A stretch of 64,000 nucleotides of DNA, from NCBI GenBank assembly GCA_000719105.1, contig JODX01000021.1:160729-224728 (forward strand). The letters run 5' to 3'. Shown here in pieces: positions 18,145-30,202 of the stretch. The notes beneath the pieces are model-generated. The model searched no databases. It had not been told where the DNA came from and was given only the letters and a program-made list of their open reading frames with translations. The DNA comes from Streptomyces sclerotialus. GTDB taxonomy: Bacteria; Actinomycetota; Actinomycetes; Streptomycetales; Streptomycetaceae. Position 1 is the stretch's first letter; every line of letters begins with the position of its first letter. The position numbers and the translations under genes are program-made.

Positions 18145-18168
18145 GCACAAGGCAATGCACAAGGCAAT
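18145..18168. repeat. Tandem 12-bp repeat upstream of cobT
   Basis: GCACAAGGCAAT occurs twice without gap in the 171-bp divergent region between the methyltransferase and cobT. It may be a regulator site or a simple duplication; no other signal, including a B12 riboswitch core, is recognisable there. Confidence 0.5.
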
Positions 18169-18268
18169 ACGGAGCAAAACGGAACGTATGGGATGGCGAT
18201 CACGCGTGCAACGACGTCCCGCCGATGTGGCGCGGCCACCTTCGATCGCGGCCGGTACTGTTCGGCGA

Positions 18269-19417
<1,149 letters not shown>

Positions 19418-19477
19418 CAGGACGGTACGGCTCCCCGGCCCGGCGCCGTGCCCACGACCGCCGGGTAACCTGCGCCG

Positions 19478-20263
19478 ATGCGCAACACCCCGCTCTCCGA
19501 CGGCCTCCGCTTCGCCTTCGGCACCCTGACCGTGCTGCCCGTCCCGCTGACCCGCTGGGACCGCGGAGCGGCACGCGCCGGGATGCTGTGCGCGCCCGTC
19601 GCCGGGCTGGTCGTCGGTCTCGCGGCCGCCGCGCTCGGGACGGTGCTGCTCCTCCTCGGCGCCGGTCCCCTGCTCGCGGCCGTCGGCACCGTCGCCGTGC
19701 CCGCCGTGCTGACCCGCGGTCTCCATCTCGACGGACTCGCCGACACGGCCGACGGCCTCGGCAGCAACAAGCCCGCCGACGACGCGCTGCGGATCATGAA
19801 GCAGTCCGACATCGGCCCGTTCGGCGTCATCGCCCTGGTCCTCGTGCTGCTCGCCCAGGTCGCCGCCCTCGCGCAGGCGTACGGCACCTCGTGGGCGCAC
19901 GGCGCCCTCGCGGCCGTCGTCTCGGCGGCCGCGGCCCGGCTCGCCCTGACCCTGGCCGCGCGCACGGGGGTGCCCCCGGCGCGGCCCGAGGGGCTGGGGG
20001 CGGCGGTCGCGGGCACGGTCACCGTGCGCAGCGCGCTGCTGGTCGCGGGCGCGGTCGCCGTCGCGGCGGCGGTCGCGGGCGGCGCCCTGTCCGGACCGTA
20101 CGGCCTCCTACGGGCGGTGCTCGCGGTCGTACTCGCCTGCGCCGCGGCCGAGTTGCTGCTGCGGCGCTGCACCCGCCGCCTCGGCGGAGTGACGGGCGAC
20201 GTGTTCGGCGCGCTGGCGGAGACCGCTGCGACGGCTGCGCTCGTCGTGCTGTCCGCCGGCTGA
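19478..20263 (+). CDS. cobS: Adenosylcobinamide-GDP ribazoletransferase (cobalamin synthase)
   Basis: 261 aa, integral membrane. CobS joins AdoCbi-GDP (CobU product) with alpha-ribazole (from CobT product) in the last steps of cobalamin synthesis. The signature LHLDGLADTADGLG and the following PADDALRIMKQSDIGPFGV block are complete; six to seven Ala/Val/Leu-rich helices span the rest. It lies in the same direction as cobT and is probably co-transcribed. CobU-T-S clustered without corrin-ring genes is consistent with nucleotide-loop assembly or salvage genes lying apart from the main pathway. Confidence 0.95.
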   Translation: MRNTPLSDGLRFAFGTLTVLPVPLTRWDRGAARAGMLCAPVAGLVVGLAAAALGTVLLLLGAGPLLAAVGTVAVPAVLTRGLHLDGLADTADGLGSNKPADDALRIMKQSDIGPFGVIALVLVLLAQVAALAQAYGTSWAHGALAAVVSAAAARLALTLAARTGVPPARPEGLGAAVAGTVTVRSALLVAGAVAVAAAVAGGALSGPYGLLRAVLAVVLACAAAELLLRRCTRRLGGVTGDVFGALAETAATAALVVLSAG

Positions 20264-20490
20264 CGACACGACCTCCGCGCCACGAACGCGCAGGCGGGCG
20301 GGGATCGAACCGGCGCACAGGGCCTACGCTCGTCCTGGGCACCTCCGGGCCCGGCGGAAGCCCGTGCGCTGCACGGATCCGACCGGCCCGGCCGGGACCG
20401 CCACGCAGGGCGGATCTAGGGTCTTCCTCCAGGGCCGGTCGACCCATCCGTTCGGCCACCGCAACTCAACGGAAGCGAGATTTCACCACC

Positions 20491-22041
<1,551 letters not shown>

Positions 22042-22062
22042 GGTCCGTTCCGTTTGCGTCAC

Positions 22063-22093
22063 ACGGCCCCGGGCGCCCGCCGCCCGGGGCCGT
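22063..22093 (+). terminator. pepA terminator
   Basis: Perfect 13-bp stem ACGGCCCCGGGCG (22063-22075), 5-nt loop and complement (22081-22093), followed by TTCGT; 21 bp after the pepA stop. Confidence 0.85.
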
Positions 22094-22288
22094 TTCGTCC
22101 CGCTTCGGCGGGCGCGTGGGGCGTCTCACACCCGGGCCCCACGTCTCGTACGCCTCCGACAAGTGCAAAGATGGGGCACGGCAGGACAGGGCCCCACCCC
22201 AGGGCCGAAGCAAAAAAAGCGGCCGGACACCAGCCGCCGCCCGGTCACTGGAGACCGGCGTATGGCGCACATGCATGGAGGACGTGAC

Positions 22289-23677
22289 GTGGCGAACGAC
22301 GCCAGCACCGTTTTCGACCTAGTGATCCTCGGCGGTGGCAGCGGTGGTTACGCCGCGGCCCTGCGCGGGGCGCAGCTGGGCCTGGACGTCGCCCTGATCG
22401 AGAAGGACAAGGTCGGCGGCACCTGCCTGCACAAGGGATGCATCCCCACCAAGGCCCTGCTGCACGCGGGCGAGATCGCCGACCAGGCCCGCGAGAGCGA
22501 GCAGTTCGGTGTGAAGGCCACCTTCGAGGGCATCGACGTCCCGGCCGTCCAGAAGTACAAGGACGACGTGATCTCCGGCCTGTACAAGGGCCTGCAGGGT
22601 CTGATCGCCTCCCGCAAGGTGACCTACATCGAGGGCGAGGGCCGGCTGTCCTCCCCCACCTCCGTCGACGTGAACGGCCAGCGCATCCAGGGCCGCCACA
22701 TCCTCCTCGCCACCGGCTCCGTGCCGAAGTCGCTGCCGGGCCTGGAGATCGACGGCAACCGCATCATCTCCTCGGACCACGCCCTCGTCCTGGACCGTGT
22801 GCCGGAGTCCGCGATCATCCTCGGCGGCGGCGTCATCGGCGTCGAGTTCGCCTCCGCGTGGAAGTCCTTCGGTGCGGACGTCACGATCATCGAGGGCATG
22901 AAGCACCTCGTCCCGGTCGAGGACGAGAACTCCTCCAAGCTCCTCGAGCGCGCCTTCCGCAAGCGCGGCATCAAGTTCAACCTCGGCACCTTCTTCCAGA
23001 AGGCCGAGTACACCCAGAACGGTGTCAAGGTCACCCTCGCCGACGGCAAGGAGTTCGAGGCCGAGGTCCTGCTCGTCGCCGTCGGCCGCGGCCCGGTCTC
23101 CCAGGGTCTCGGCTACGAGGAGGCCGGGGTCGCCATGGACCGCGGCTACGTCCTGGTCGACGAGTACATGCGCACCAACGTCCCGACGATCTCCGCGGTC
23201 GGCGACCTGGTCCCGACGCTGCAGCTCGCGCACGTCGGCTTCGCCGAGGGCATCCTCGTCGCGGAGCGGCTGGCCGGCCTGAACGCCGTGCCGGTCGACT
23301 ACGACGGCGTGCCGCGCGTGACCTACTGCCACCCGGAGGTCGCCTCCGTCGGTATCACCGAGGCCAAGGCCAAGGAGATCTACGGTGCGGACAAGGTCGT
23401 CGCCCTGAAGTACAACCTGGCGGGCAACGGCAAGAGCAAGATCCTGAAGACCGCGGGCGAGATCAAGCTCGTCCAGGTCAAGGACGGTGCCGTGGTCGGC
23501 GTCCACATGGTCGGCGACCGCATGGGCGAGCAGGTCGGCGAGGCCCAGCTGATCTACAACTGGGAGGCGCTCCCCGCCGAGGTCGCCCAGCTCATCCACG
23601 CCCACCCGACGCAGAACGAGGCGCTCGGCGAGGCTCACCTGGCCCTGGCCGGCAAGCCGCTGCACGCGCACGACTGA
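22289..23677 (+). CDS. lpdA: Dihydrolipoyl dehydrogenase (E3)
   Basis: 462 aa; GTG 22289 with GGAGG (22277-22281) 7 nt upstream. E3 reoxidises dihydrolipoyl groups of 2-oxoacid dehydrogenase complexes with FAD and NAD. Visible: FAD-binding GGGSGG (15-20), redox disulfide CLHKGC (Cys46, Cys51), NAD-binding [13 protein letters not shown], and the C-terminal [13 protein letters not shown] with the catalytic His-Glu pair. The E2 gene follows 74 bp downstream, and aceE lies beyond, together covering a full pyruvate dehydrogenase complex. Confidence 0.97.
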   Translation: MANDASTVFDLVILGGGSGGYAAALRGAQLGLDVALIEKDKVGGTCLHKGCIPTKALLHAGEIADQARESEQFGVKATFEGIDVPAVQKYKDDVISGLYKGLQGLIASRKVTYIEGEGRLSSPTSVDVNGQRIQGRHILLATGSVPKSLPGLEIDGNRIISSDHALVLDRVPESAIILGGGVIGVEFASAWKSFGADVTIIEGMKHLVPVEDENSSKLLERAFRKRGIKFNLGTFFQKAEYTQNGVKVTLADGKEFEAEVLLVAVGRGPVSQGLGYEEAGVAMDRGYVLVDEYMRTNVPTISAVGDLVPTLQLAHVGFAEGILVAERLAGLNAVPVDYDGVPRVTYCHPEVASVGITEAKAKEIYGADKVVALKYNLAGNGKSKILKTAGEIKLVQVKDGAVVGVHMVGDRMGEQVGEAQLIYNWEALPAEVAQLIHAHPTQNEALGEAHLALAGKPLHAHD

Positions 23678-23751
23678 CCCTCGGTCGACGTGACGCCCAC
23701 GTTGCACGCGACGACACAGACTTCCGCAATTCGTTAGGAGCAACAGAAACC

Positions 23752-25593
23752 ATGGCGGTTTCCGTAACCCTTCCGGCGCTCGGTGAGAGCGTCACCGAGG
23801 GCACTGTCACCCGCTGGCTGAAGGCCGAGGGTGAGCGCGTCGAGGCCGACGAGCCGCTGCTCGAGGTGTCGACCGACAAGGTCGACACCGAGATCCCCTC
23901 GCCCGCCTCCGGTGTCCTCGCCTCCATCAAGGTCGCCGAGGACGAGACGGTCGAGGTCGGTGCCGAGCTCGCCGTCATCGACGACGGCACCGGTGCCCCG
24001 GCCGAGACCCCGGCCCCCGCCGCCGAGTCGGCCCCGGCCGCCGAGCAGGTCGCCCCGCCGGCCCCGGAGCCCACCCCGGCCGCGCAGCCCTCCACCCAGC
24101 AGGAGACTCCCGCCCCGGCCCCGACCGCCGAGGCCGCCTCCGGCGGCGGCTCCGCCGAGGGCACGGACGTGGTCCTGCCCGCGCTCGGCGAGTCCGTCAC
24201 CGAGGGCACCGTCACCCGCTGGCTCAAGGAGGTCGGCGAGTCCGTCGAGGCCGACGAGCCGCTGCTCGAGGTCTCCACGGACAAGGTCGACACCGAGATC
24301 CCGGCGCCCGCCTCCGGCGTGCTGCTCGAGATCGTGGTCGGCGAGGACGAGACCGCCGAGGTCGGCGCCAAGCTCGCCATCATCGGCCAGCCGGGTGCCG
24401 CGCCCGCCGCCGCTCCGGCCGCCCCGGCTGCCGCTCCGGCCGCTCCCGAGGCTTCGGCGCAGCCCGCCCCGGCTCCGGCTCAGCCCGCCGCCCCGGCCGC
24501 CCCCGCGGCTCCGGCCGCCCCGGCCCCGCAGGCCCCGGCGGCTCCGGCCCCGCAGCAGGCCGCTCCGGCCGCCGCCGCTCCGGCTCCGGCGCAGCCCGCC
24601 GCCCCGGCCCAGGCCCCGGCCGCCCCGGCCGCCGCCCAGCCGGTGGACGACGGCGCGTACGTGACCCCGCTGGTGCGCAAGCTCGCCGCCGAGAACGGTG
24701 TCGACCTGGGCGCCGTCAAGGGCACGGGCGTCGGTGGCCGCATCCGCAAGCAGGACGTGCTCGCCGCCGCCGAGGCCGCCAAGGCCGCCCCGGCCCCGGC
24801 TCCGGCTCCGGCCGCCGCCGCCCCGGCCGCCGCCCCCGCCGCGCGGAAGGCCCCCGTCCTGGAGGCCTCCCCGCTGCGCGGCCAGACCGTCAAGATGCCG
24901 CGCATCCGCAAGGTCATCGGCGACAACATGGTCAAGGCGCTGCACGAGCAGGCCCAGCTCTCCTCGGTCGTCGAGGTCGACGTCACGCGGCTGATGAAGC
25001 TGCGCGCCGCGGCGAAGGACTCCTTCGCGGCCCGTGAGGGCGTCAAGCTCTCCCCGATGCCGTTCTTCGTGAAGGCGGCGGCCCAGGCGCTGAAGGCCCA
25101 CCCGGCCATCAACGCCCGGATCAACGAGGCCGAGGGCACGATCACCTACTTCGACACCGAGAACATCGGTATCGCGGTGGACTCCGAGAAGGGCCTGATG
25201 ACCCCGGTCATCAAGAACGCCGGCGACCTCAACCTCGCCGGTATCGCCAAGGCCACGGCGGAGCTCGCGGGCAAGGTCCGCGCGAGCAAGATCTCCCCGG
25301 ACGAGCTGGCCGGCGCGACCTTCACCATCAGCAACACCGGCTCGCGCGGCGCGCTGTTCGACACGATCATCGTGCCGCCGAACCAGGTCGCGATCCTCGG
25401 CCTCGGCGCCACGGTGAAGCGCCCGGCCGTCATCGAGACGGAGGAGGGCACGGTCATCGGCATCCGCGACATGACCTACCTGACGCTCTCCTACGACCAC
25501 CGCCTGGTGGACGGCGCCGACGCGGCCCGTTACCTGACGGCCGTCAAGGCGATCCTGGAGGCGGGCGAGTTCGAGGTCGAGCTCGGTCTGTGA
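23752..25593 (+). CDS. sucB: Dihydrolipoyl acyltransferase E2 with two lipoyl domains
   Basis: 613 aa; AGGAG 11 nt before ATG 23752. Two lipoyl domains with modified Lys43 and Lys178 (DKVDTEIP in both), separated by Ala/Pro/Glu-rich swinging linkers. A peripheral-subunit-binding domain follows ([22 protein letters not shown]), then the catalytic domain ending [16 protein letters not shown] (His583, Asp587). Labelled succinyltransferase by convention, but in actinobacteria this E2 serves pyruvate dehydrogenase with AceE, and the neighbours lpd and aceE support that. LipA/LipB at 41.7-43.6 kb would attach its lipoyl groups. Confidence 0.93.
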   Translation: MAVSVTLPALGESVTEGTVTRWLKAEGERVEADEPLLEVSTDKVDTEIPSPASGVLASIKVAEDETVEVGAELAVIDDGTGAPAETPAPAAESAPAAEQVAPPAPEPTPAAQPSTQQETPAPAPTAEAASGGGSAEGTDVVLPALGESVTEGTVTRWLKEVGESVEADEPLLEVSTDKVDTEIPAPASGVLLEIVVGEDETAEVGAKLAIIGQPGAAPAAAPAAPAAAPAAPEASAQPAPAPAQPAAPAAPAAPAAPAPQAPAAPAPQQAAPAAAAPAPAQPAAPAQAPAAPAAAQPVDDGAYVTPLVRKLAAENGVDLGAVKGTGVGGRIRKQDVLAAAEAAKAAPAPAPAPAAAAPAAAPAARKAPVLEASPLRGQTVKMPRIRKVIGDNMVKALHEQAQLSSVVEVDVTRLMKLRAAAKDSFAAREGVKLSPMPFFVKAAAQALKAHPAINARINEAEGTITYFDTENIGIAVDSEKGLMTPVIKNAGDLNLAGIAKATAELAGKVRASKISPDELAGATFTISNTGSRGALFDTIIVPPNQVAILGLGATVKRPAVIETEEGTVIGIRDMTYLTLSYDHRLVDGADAARYLTAVKAILEAGEFEVELGL

Positions 25594-25620
25594 CAGCCAC
25601 CTGAGGTACGTCTGTTCGTA

Positions 25621-25656
25621 CGGTGCCCCGTCCGGAACTCTCCGGGCGGGGCACCG
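25621..25656 (+). terminator. Terminator after the E2 gene
   Basis: 15-bp stem with one G-U pair: CGGTGCCCCGTCCGG (25621-25635), 6-nt loop, and its near-complement (25642-25656). It separates lpd-E2 from the GntR regulator. Confidence 0.85.
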
Positions 25657-25867
25657 TCGTACGGCTATGTCACGGCTGTGCCGGTGTTGGCGAGGTCTTG
25701 GCGAAAAGCGCCGTTCTGTGACCGTGTCGGGGGCGTGTAAGCCTCGTCTCACCTGCGCCGGGGCGCCTCCGTGCGCCCCTCCGCGACGGCCGTACGGCCT
25801 TATTGTCTAAAGGTCAACGCCCCGGGGGCGACAAGCCCCTCCCGGCTCTTCCGGCTAAGGAGCCCTC

Positions 25868-26506
25868 ATGACCGCGCCCGTCGTCCACTCGCTGCGCGAA
25901 CAGATCCGCGAGCACATCGTGGAGGGGATCGTCAGCGGGCGCTGGAAGCCGGGCGAGCGGATCGTGGAGCGACGCATCGCGACCGAGCTGGAGGTCAGCC
26001 AGACGCCCGTACGGGAGGCGCTGAGGGAGCTGGAGTCGCTGCGGCTCATCGAGTCGGCACCCAACAAGGGCGTCCGGGTGCGGAATCTGACGGCGGCCGA
26101 CCTGGAGGAGTCGTACCCGGTGCGGGCCGGCCTGGAGGCCATCGCGGCGGAGCTCGCGGCGGAGCGGCTGGCCGGGGACTGCTCGGCGCTGGAGCCGCAC
26201 GTCGCCGCGCTGTACGAGGCGGACCGCAGGGCGGACGGCACGGGCCAGGTCCGGCACACTGTGGCGTTCCACCGCGAACTGGTGCGGGCGGCCGGGAACT
26301 CGGTGCTGCTGCACACCTGGGAGGGCCTCGGTATCGAGGTGTTCACGGCCCTCTCCATCCGCTGGCTCGGCACGGTCCAGCAGTCGTACGCCGAGGAGCA
26401 CGAGGAGCTGGTGGCCGCGTTCCGCCGCCGGGATCCGCGGATCGCGGAGCTGGTGAAGGCCCATGTCCTCGGGTGCGCACCGCGTACGGGCAGCGAGCCG
26501 TCGTAG
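25868..26506 (+). CDS. GntR-family regulator, FadR/FCD type
   Basis: 212 aa; TAAGGAG before ATG 25868. The N-terminal winged helix has GRWKPGERIVERRIATELEVSQTPVREALRELESL, the canonical GntR pattern. The all-helical FCD effector domain (about 80-205) carries the metal-site residues in the TVAFHRELVRAAGN and ERHEELVAA-like segments. Position between the E2 gene and aceE, and the family's link to pyruvate/lactate/acyl-CoA control (PdhR, LldR, FadR), make it a candidate regulator of the adjacent complex. The palindromes before aceE are its possible sites (inference). Confidence 0.9.
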   Translation: MTAPVVHSLREQIREHIVEGIVSGRWKPGERIVERRIATELEVSQTPVREALRELESLRLIESAPNKGVRVRNLTAADLEESYPVRAGLEAIAAELAAERLAGDCSALEPHVAALYEADRRADGTGQVRHTVAFHRELVRAAGNSVLLHTWEGLGIEVFTALSIRWLGTVQQSYAEEHEELVAAFRRRDPRIAELVKAHVLGCAPRTGSEPS

Positions 26507-26589
26507 GCCATCCATCGGCGAGCTCCGGGTGCTCTCCTGCCGGCGCGGACGCTCAAACGGGCTCCCACCTGCGAAAATCACCCGAAATG

Positions 26590-26626
26590 AAGGCACCGCG
26601 TGCCCTTGAACAAGGCACCGCGTGCC
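26590..26626 (+). promoter_or_regulatory. Two identical palindromic boxes before aceE, 22 bp apart
   Basis: AAGGCACCGCGTGCC occurs at 26590-26604 and again at 26612-26626. Each contains the palindrome GGCAC-CGC-GTGCC. The 22-bp period is two helical turns, placing both on the same DNA face, as in cooperative operator pairs. Confidence 0.65.
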
Positions 26627-26665
26627 GACTTTCTCGTGATCAAGAGGTTTTCGCGGTCAACCCTT

Positions 26666-26682
26666 TGATCGATCATCGATCA
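26666..26682 (+). promoter_or_regulatory. 17-bp palindrome before aceE
   Basis: TGATCGAT-C-ATCGATCA, a perfect 8-1-8 palindrome 119 bp before the aceE start, in an AT-richer stretch likely to hold the promoter. The size suits a GntR dimer; the FadR-type gene just upstream is the candidate binder (inference). Confidence 0.6.
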
Positions 26683-26800
26683 GGGAGTTACAGTCCTCGA
26701 CGGGCTCCGACCAGAGCCCTCGCCCTGTCCTGCCAAAGACCAAGGGCACCCCCACCCCTTACCGATGAGGGAACCCCCCTCCGCACCGGAAGGCGGCGCA

Positions 26801-29503
26801 ATGACCGACCCCAACGCCATCCAGCCGAGCGAGCTCGACCAGCTCCCTGACCGCGATCCCGAGGAGACCGCCGAGTGGCAGGCCTCCCTGGACGCCGTCA
26901 CCAAGGCGGCCGGCCCGCACCGCGCCGCATACCTGATGCGCCGCACGCTGGAGCGCGCCGAGCGGGGCGGCCTGGCGCTGCCGAAGCTGCTGGAGACGGA
27001 CTACCTCAACACCATCCCCACCGCCGCCGAGCCGGCCGTGCCCGGTGACGAGGCGATGGAGCAGCGGATCACCGCGTGGAACCGCTGGAACGCGGCCGCC
27101 ATGGTGACCCGCGGCAGCAAGTACGGCGTAGGCGGCCACATCGCCACCTTCGCCTCTGCCGCGTGGCTGTACGAGACGGGCTTCAACCACTTCTTCAAAG
27201 GCAAGGAGGGCGACGGCTCCGGCGACCAGCTGTACATCCAGGGCCACGCCTCCCCCGGCATCTACGCCCGCGCCTTCCTCGACGGCCGGCTGACCGAGCA
27301 GCACCTCGACAACTTCCGTCAGGAGGCAGGCGGCAACGGCCTGCCCTCCTACCCGCACCCGCGCCGCCTGCCGTGGCTGTGGGAGTTCCCGACGGTGTCG
27401 ATGGGCCTCGGCCCCCTCTCCGCCATCTACCAGGCGCGCTTCAACCGCTACCTGACCGCCCGCGGCATCAAGGACGTCTCGTCCTCGCACGTGTGGGCGT
27501 TCCTCGGCGACGGCGAGATGGACGAGCCGGAGTCGACGGCGGCACTCGCCCTGGCCTCCCGCGAGGGCCTGGACAACCTGACCTTCGTCATCAACTGCAA
27601 CCTGCAGCGCCTCGACGGCCCGGTCCGCGCCAACTTCAAGATCGTGCAGGAGCTGGAGGCCCAGTTCCGCGGCGCCGGCTGGAACGTCATCAAGACGCTG
27701 TGGGGCACGGCCTGGGACGAGCTGCTCCAGCTCGACACCACGGGCGCGCTGGTCCGCCGCCTCCGCGAGGTGCCGGACGCGCAGGTGCAGACCTACCAGA
27801 CCCGCGACGCCGCCTACATCCGCGAGGACTTCTTCGGCAAGGACCCGGCGCTCGCCGAGATGGCGAAGCTGCTGAGCGACGACAAGATCCTCGAGTGTTT
27901 CCACTTCTCGCGCGGTGGTCACGAGGCCCGCAAGGTGTACGCGGCCTACAAGGCGGCGCTCGAGCACAAGGGCGCCCCGACCGTGATCCTGGCCCAGACG
28001 GTCAAGGGCCACACCCTCGGTTCGGGCTTCGCGTCGAAGAACGCCAACCACCAGATGAAGAAGCTGTCGGTGGACGAGTTCAAGGCGATGCGCGACCTGC
28101 TCGAGCTCCCCATCCCGGACAGCGCCTTCGTCGACGGCCAGGTGCCCTACGGCCACCCGGGCGCCGACTCCCCCGAGGTCCGCTACCTCCAGGAGCGCCG
28201 CGCCGCCCTCGGCGGCCCGGCCCCGGCCCGCCGCACGCACGCGCTCGCCCCGCTGCCCGCCCCCGCCGACAAGGCGTTCGCCGCCTTCGACAAGGGCTCC
28301 GGCTCGCAGAACGTCGCGACGACCATGGCCTTCGTACGCCTGGTCAAGGACCTGGTCCGCGACAAGGAGACCGGCAAGCGCTGGGTGCCGATCGTCCCCG
28401 ACGAGGCGCGCACCTTCGGCATGGAGAGCCTCTTCCCCTCCCTGGGCATCTACTCCCCCAAGGGCCAGACGTACGAGCCGGTAGACCGTGACCAGCTCAT
28501 GTACTACAAGGAGGCCAAGAACGGCCAGATCCTCAACGAGGGGATCACCGAGGCCGGTTCGATGGCCGACTTCATCGCCGCGTCGACCGCTTACGCGACG
28601 CACGGCGAGGCGATGATCCCGTTCTACATCTTCTACTCGATGTTCGGCTGGCAGCGCACGGCCGACCAGATGTGGCAGCTCGGCGACCAGCTCGGCCGCG
28701 GCTTCCTGGTCGGCGCCACGGCCGGCCGTACGACGCTGACGGGCGAGGGCCTGCAGCACGCGGACGGTCACACGCCGGTGATCGCGGCGACGAACCCGGC
28801 GGCGCTGTCGTACGACCCGGCGTTCGCGTACGAGGTGGCGACGATCGTCAAGGACGGTCTGCGCCGCATGTACGGCCAGGCCGCGCCCGGTGAGGACCAG
28901 GACGTCTTCTACTACCTCACCGTCTACAACGAGCCGATGCCGCAGCCCGCGAAGCCGCAGGGCCTGGGCATCGACGAGGGCATCGTCAAGGGCCTGTACC
29001 GCTTCAACACGGCGGAGTCCGCGGGCGTGACCGTGCCGGCGAACGCCCCGCGCATCCAGCTCCTCGGCTCGGGCACCGCGATCCACTGGGCCCTGAAGGC
29101 CCAGCAGCTGCTCGCCTCCGAGTGGGGCGTGGCCGCCGACGTGTGGTCCGCGACCTCCTGGACGGAGCTGCGCCGGGACGCCATGGAGGCGGACGCGGCG
29201 CTGCTGCGGGGCGAGGAGCGGGTGCCGTACGTGCGCCAGGCGCTCCAGGGCGCCGAGGGCCCGGTCCTCGCGGTCTCCGACTACATGCGCCAGGTCCCGG
29301 ACCAGATCGCGCAGTGGGTCGAGCAGGACTGGGCCTCGCTGGGCGCGGACGGCTTCGGCCTCTCCGACACCCGCGAGGCGGCCCGCCGCCACTTCGGCGT
29401 CGACGCCGAGTCGATCGTCGTCGCCGCGCTCGCCCAGCTCGCCCGGCGGGGCGAGGTCAAGGCGACGGCGGTGAAGGAGGCGCGGGAGCGCTACGGTCTC
29501 TGA
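26801..29503 (+). CDS. aceE: Pyruvate dehydrogenase E1 component, homodimeric type
   Basis: 900 aa from ATG 26801 (GGAAGG 7 nt upstream). AceE decarboxylates pyruvate on thiamine diphosphate and reductively acetylates the E2 lipoyl arm. The ThDP motif begins GDGEMDEPES at Gly236 and closes at INCNLQRLDGP; GGHIATFASA supplies an active-site His. The C-terminal transketolase-like domains are complete. The E3 and E2 genes precede it by about 3-4.5 kb. The upstream gap carries several palindromes, so it appears to be regulated as a single transcription unit. Confidence 0.97.
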   Translation: MTDPNAIQPSELDQLPDRDPEETAEWQASLDAVTKAAGPHRAAYLMRRTLERAERGGLALPKLLETDYLNTIPTAAEPAVPGDEAMEQRITAWNRWNAAAMVTRGSKYGVGGHIATFASAAWLYETGFNHFFKGKEGDGSGDQLYIQGHASPGIYARAFLDGRLTEQHLDNFRQEAGGNGLPSYPHPRRLPWLWEFPTVSMGLGPLSAIYQARFNRYLTARGIKDVSSSHVWAFLGDGEMDEPESTAALALASREGLDNLTFVINCNLQRLDGPVRANFKIVQELEAQFRGAGWNVIKTLWGTAWDELLQLDTTGALVRRLREVPDAQVQTYQTRDAAYIREDFFGKDPALAEMAKLLSDDKILECFHFSRGGHEARKVYAAYKAALEHKGAPTVILAQTVKGHTLGSGFASKNANHQMKKLSVDEFKAMRDLLELPIPDSAFVDGQVPYGHPGADSPEVRYLQERRAALGGPAPARRTHALAPLPAPADKAFAAFDKGSGSQNVATTMAFVRLVKDLVRDKETGKRWVPIVPDEARTFGMESLFPSLGIYSPKGQTYEPVDRDQLMYYKEAKNGQILNEGITEAGSMADFIAASTAYATHGEAMIPFYIFYSMFGWQRTADQMWQLGDQLGRGFLVGATAGRTTLTGEGLQHADGHTPVIAATNPAALSYDPAFAYEVATIVKDGLRRMYGQAAPGEDQDVFYYLTVYNEPMPQPAKPQGLGIDEGIVKGLYRFNTAESAGVTVPANAPRIQLLGSGTAIHWALKAQQLLASEWGVAADVWSATSWTELRRDAMEADAALLRGEERVPYVRQALQGAEGPVLAVSDYMRQVPDQIAQWVEQDWASLGADGFGLSDTREAARRHFGVDAESIVVAALAQLARRGEVKATAVKEARERYGL

Positions 29504-29559
29504 CCGTGGCCTCGACCATGACCGTGTGACGGTCGCAGGGGCGGCGGGCGGCGGGGGTT

Positions 29560-29834
29560 TCCCCGCCCCCGCCGCCCCTGCCCGTTCCACGATGCCGTTG
29601 GCGAATTGGCGCAGTACCTCGCGCCGCTCGCTCACGAGGTGGTCGCCGCACAGCCACGCTGACCAGACGCGGTCCGGGGGTACGTGGCGGCCGGCCTCGA
29701 GCTCGTGGAACTCCGCGTCGATCGACGACGCAGGGAGCCGGTCCGCGGCCGCCAGGTCCTCGTCTGAGGCGTCGTTGTTGTACAGCTCCGCAGAGGGATC
29801 GCGGATCTCCAACACGTCGATCTCGAACCCGGCG
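29560..29834 (-). pseudogene. Fragment of an unrecognised protein joined out of frame to an integrase fragment
   Basis: In the minus sense a protein-like stretch (AGFEIDVLEIRDPSAELYNN, then AAADRLPASSIDAEFHE and RVWSAWLCGDHLVSERREVL) runs without its own start. It has a normal amino-acid mix, unlike antisense frames nearby. It abuts the integrase remnant to its right in a different frame, so the join is a recombination or indel scar. I do not recognise the family. Confidence 0.5.
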
Positions 29835-30040
29835 AACCAGCAGGGCGGCCCGCTGGAACGGGCAGGCGATCGCAGCGATGGCGGGCATCAGCCGGTCGAG
29901 GTCCTGGTCGGGGATGAACCGCGGCACCTTCTCGGTGTCCTTCGAGTCCGGGATCTCCATGGGCGTGTCGGTGACGGGCCGGGGACGGCATGGCCGGATC
30001 TGGTCCGGGCTGCGCCAGGATTTGGGCACGGTCATGGATC
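29835..30040 (-). pseudogene. Tyrosine integrase remnant, middle part
   Basis: The minus strand reads PKSWRSPDQIRP...TDTPMEIPDSKDTEKVPRFIPDQDLDRLMPAI...PFQRAALLV. This is the segment just before the catalytic core in actinobacterial phage-type integrases (where ARWSGARRDEIRRL would come next), but it breaks off at 29835. A matching C-terminal remnant lies at 31040-31330 on the other strand. Confidence 0.6.
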
Positions 30041-30202
30041 CGGTCCGCGCAGCAGCCGCATCGCGGTGGCGCAAAGGGTTCGCTCTCCTCGCGGAATGGC
30101 CAAACTCGTTTTCGACTCGACCGCTGGCGCCCGGTGTCGCCCAGGATTACCTTGCCGCTACTGCCAGTTGATGGCGACAAGCCTCTGCCGGAGGGAGCCG
30201 AC

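Noticed and set aside
18098..18268. Cobalamin riboswitch before cobT or the cobU fusion
   Set aside because: No B12-box-like conserved core is visible in either upstream region.
26759..29815. A 1018-codon minus-strand frame through aceE
   Set aside because: Only its first 85 or so codons, outside aceE, look protein-like; the rest is antisense of aceE.
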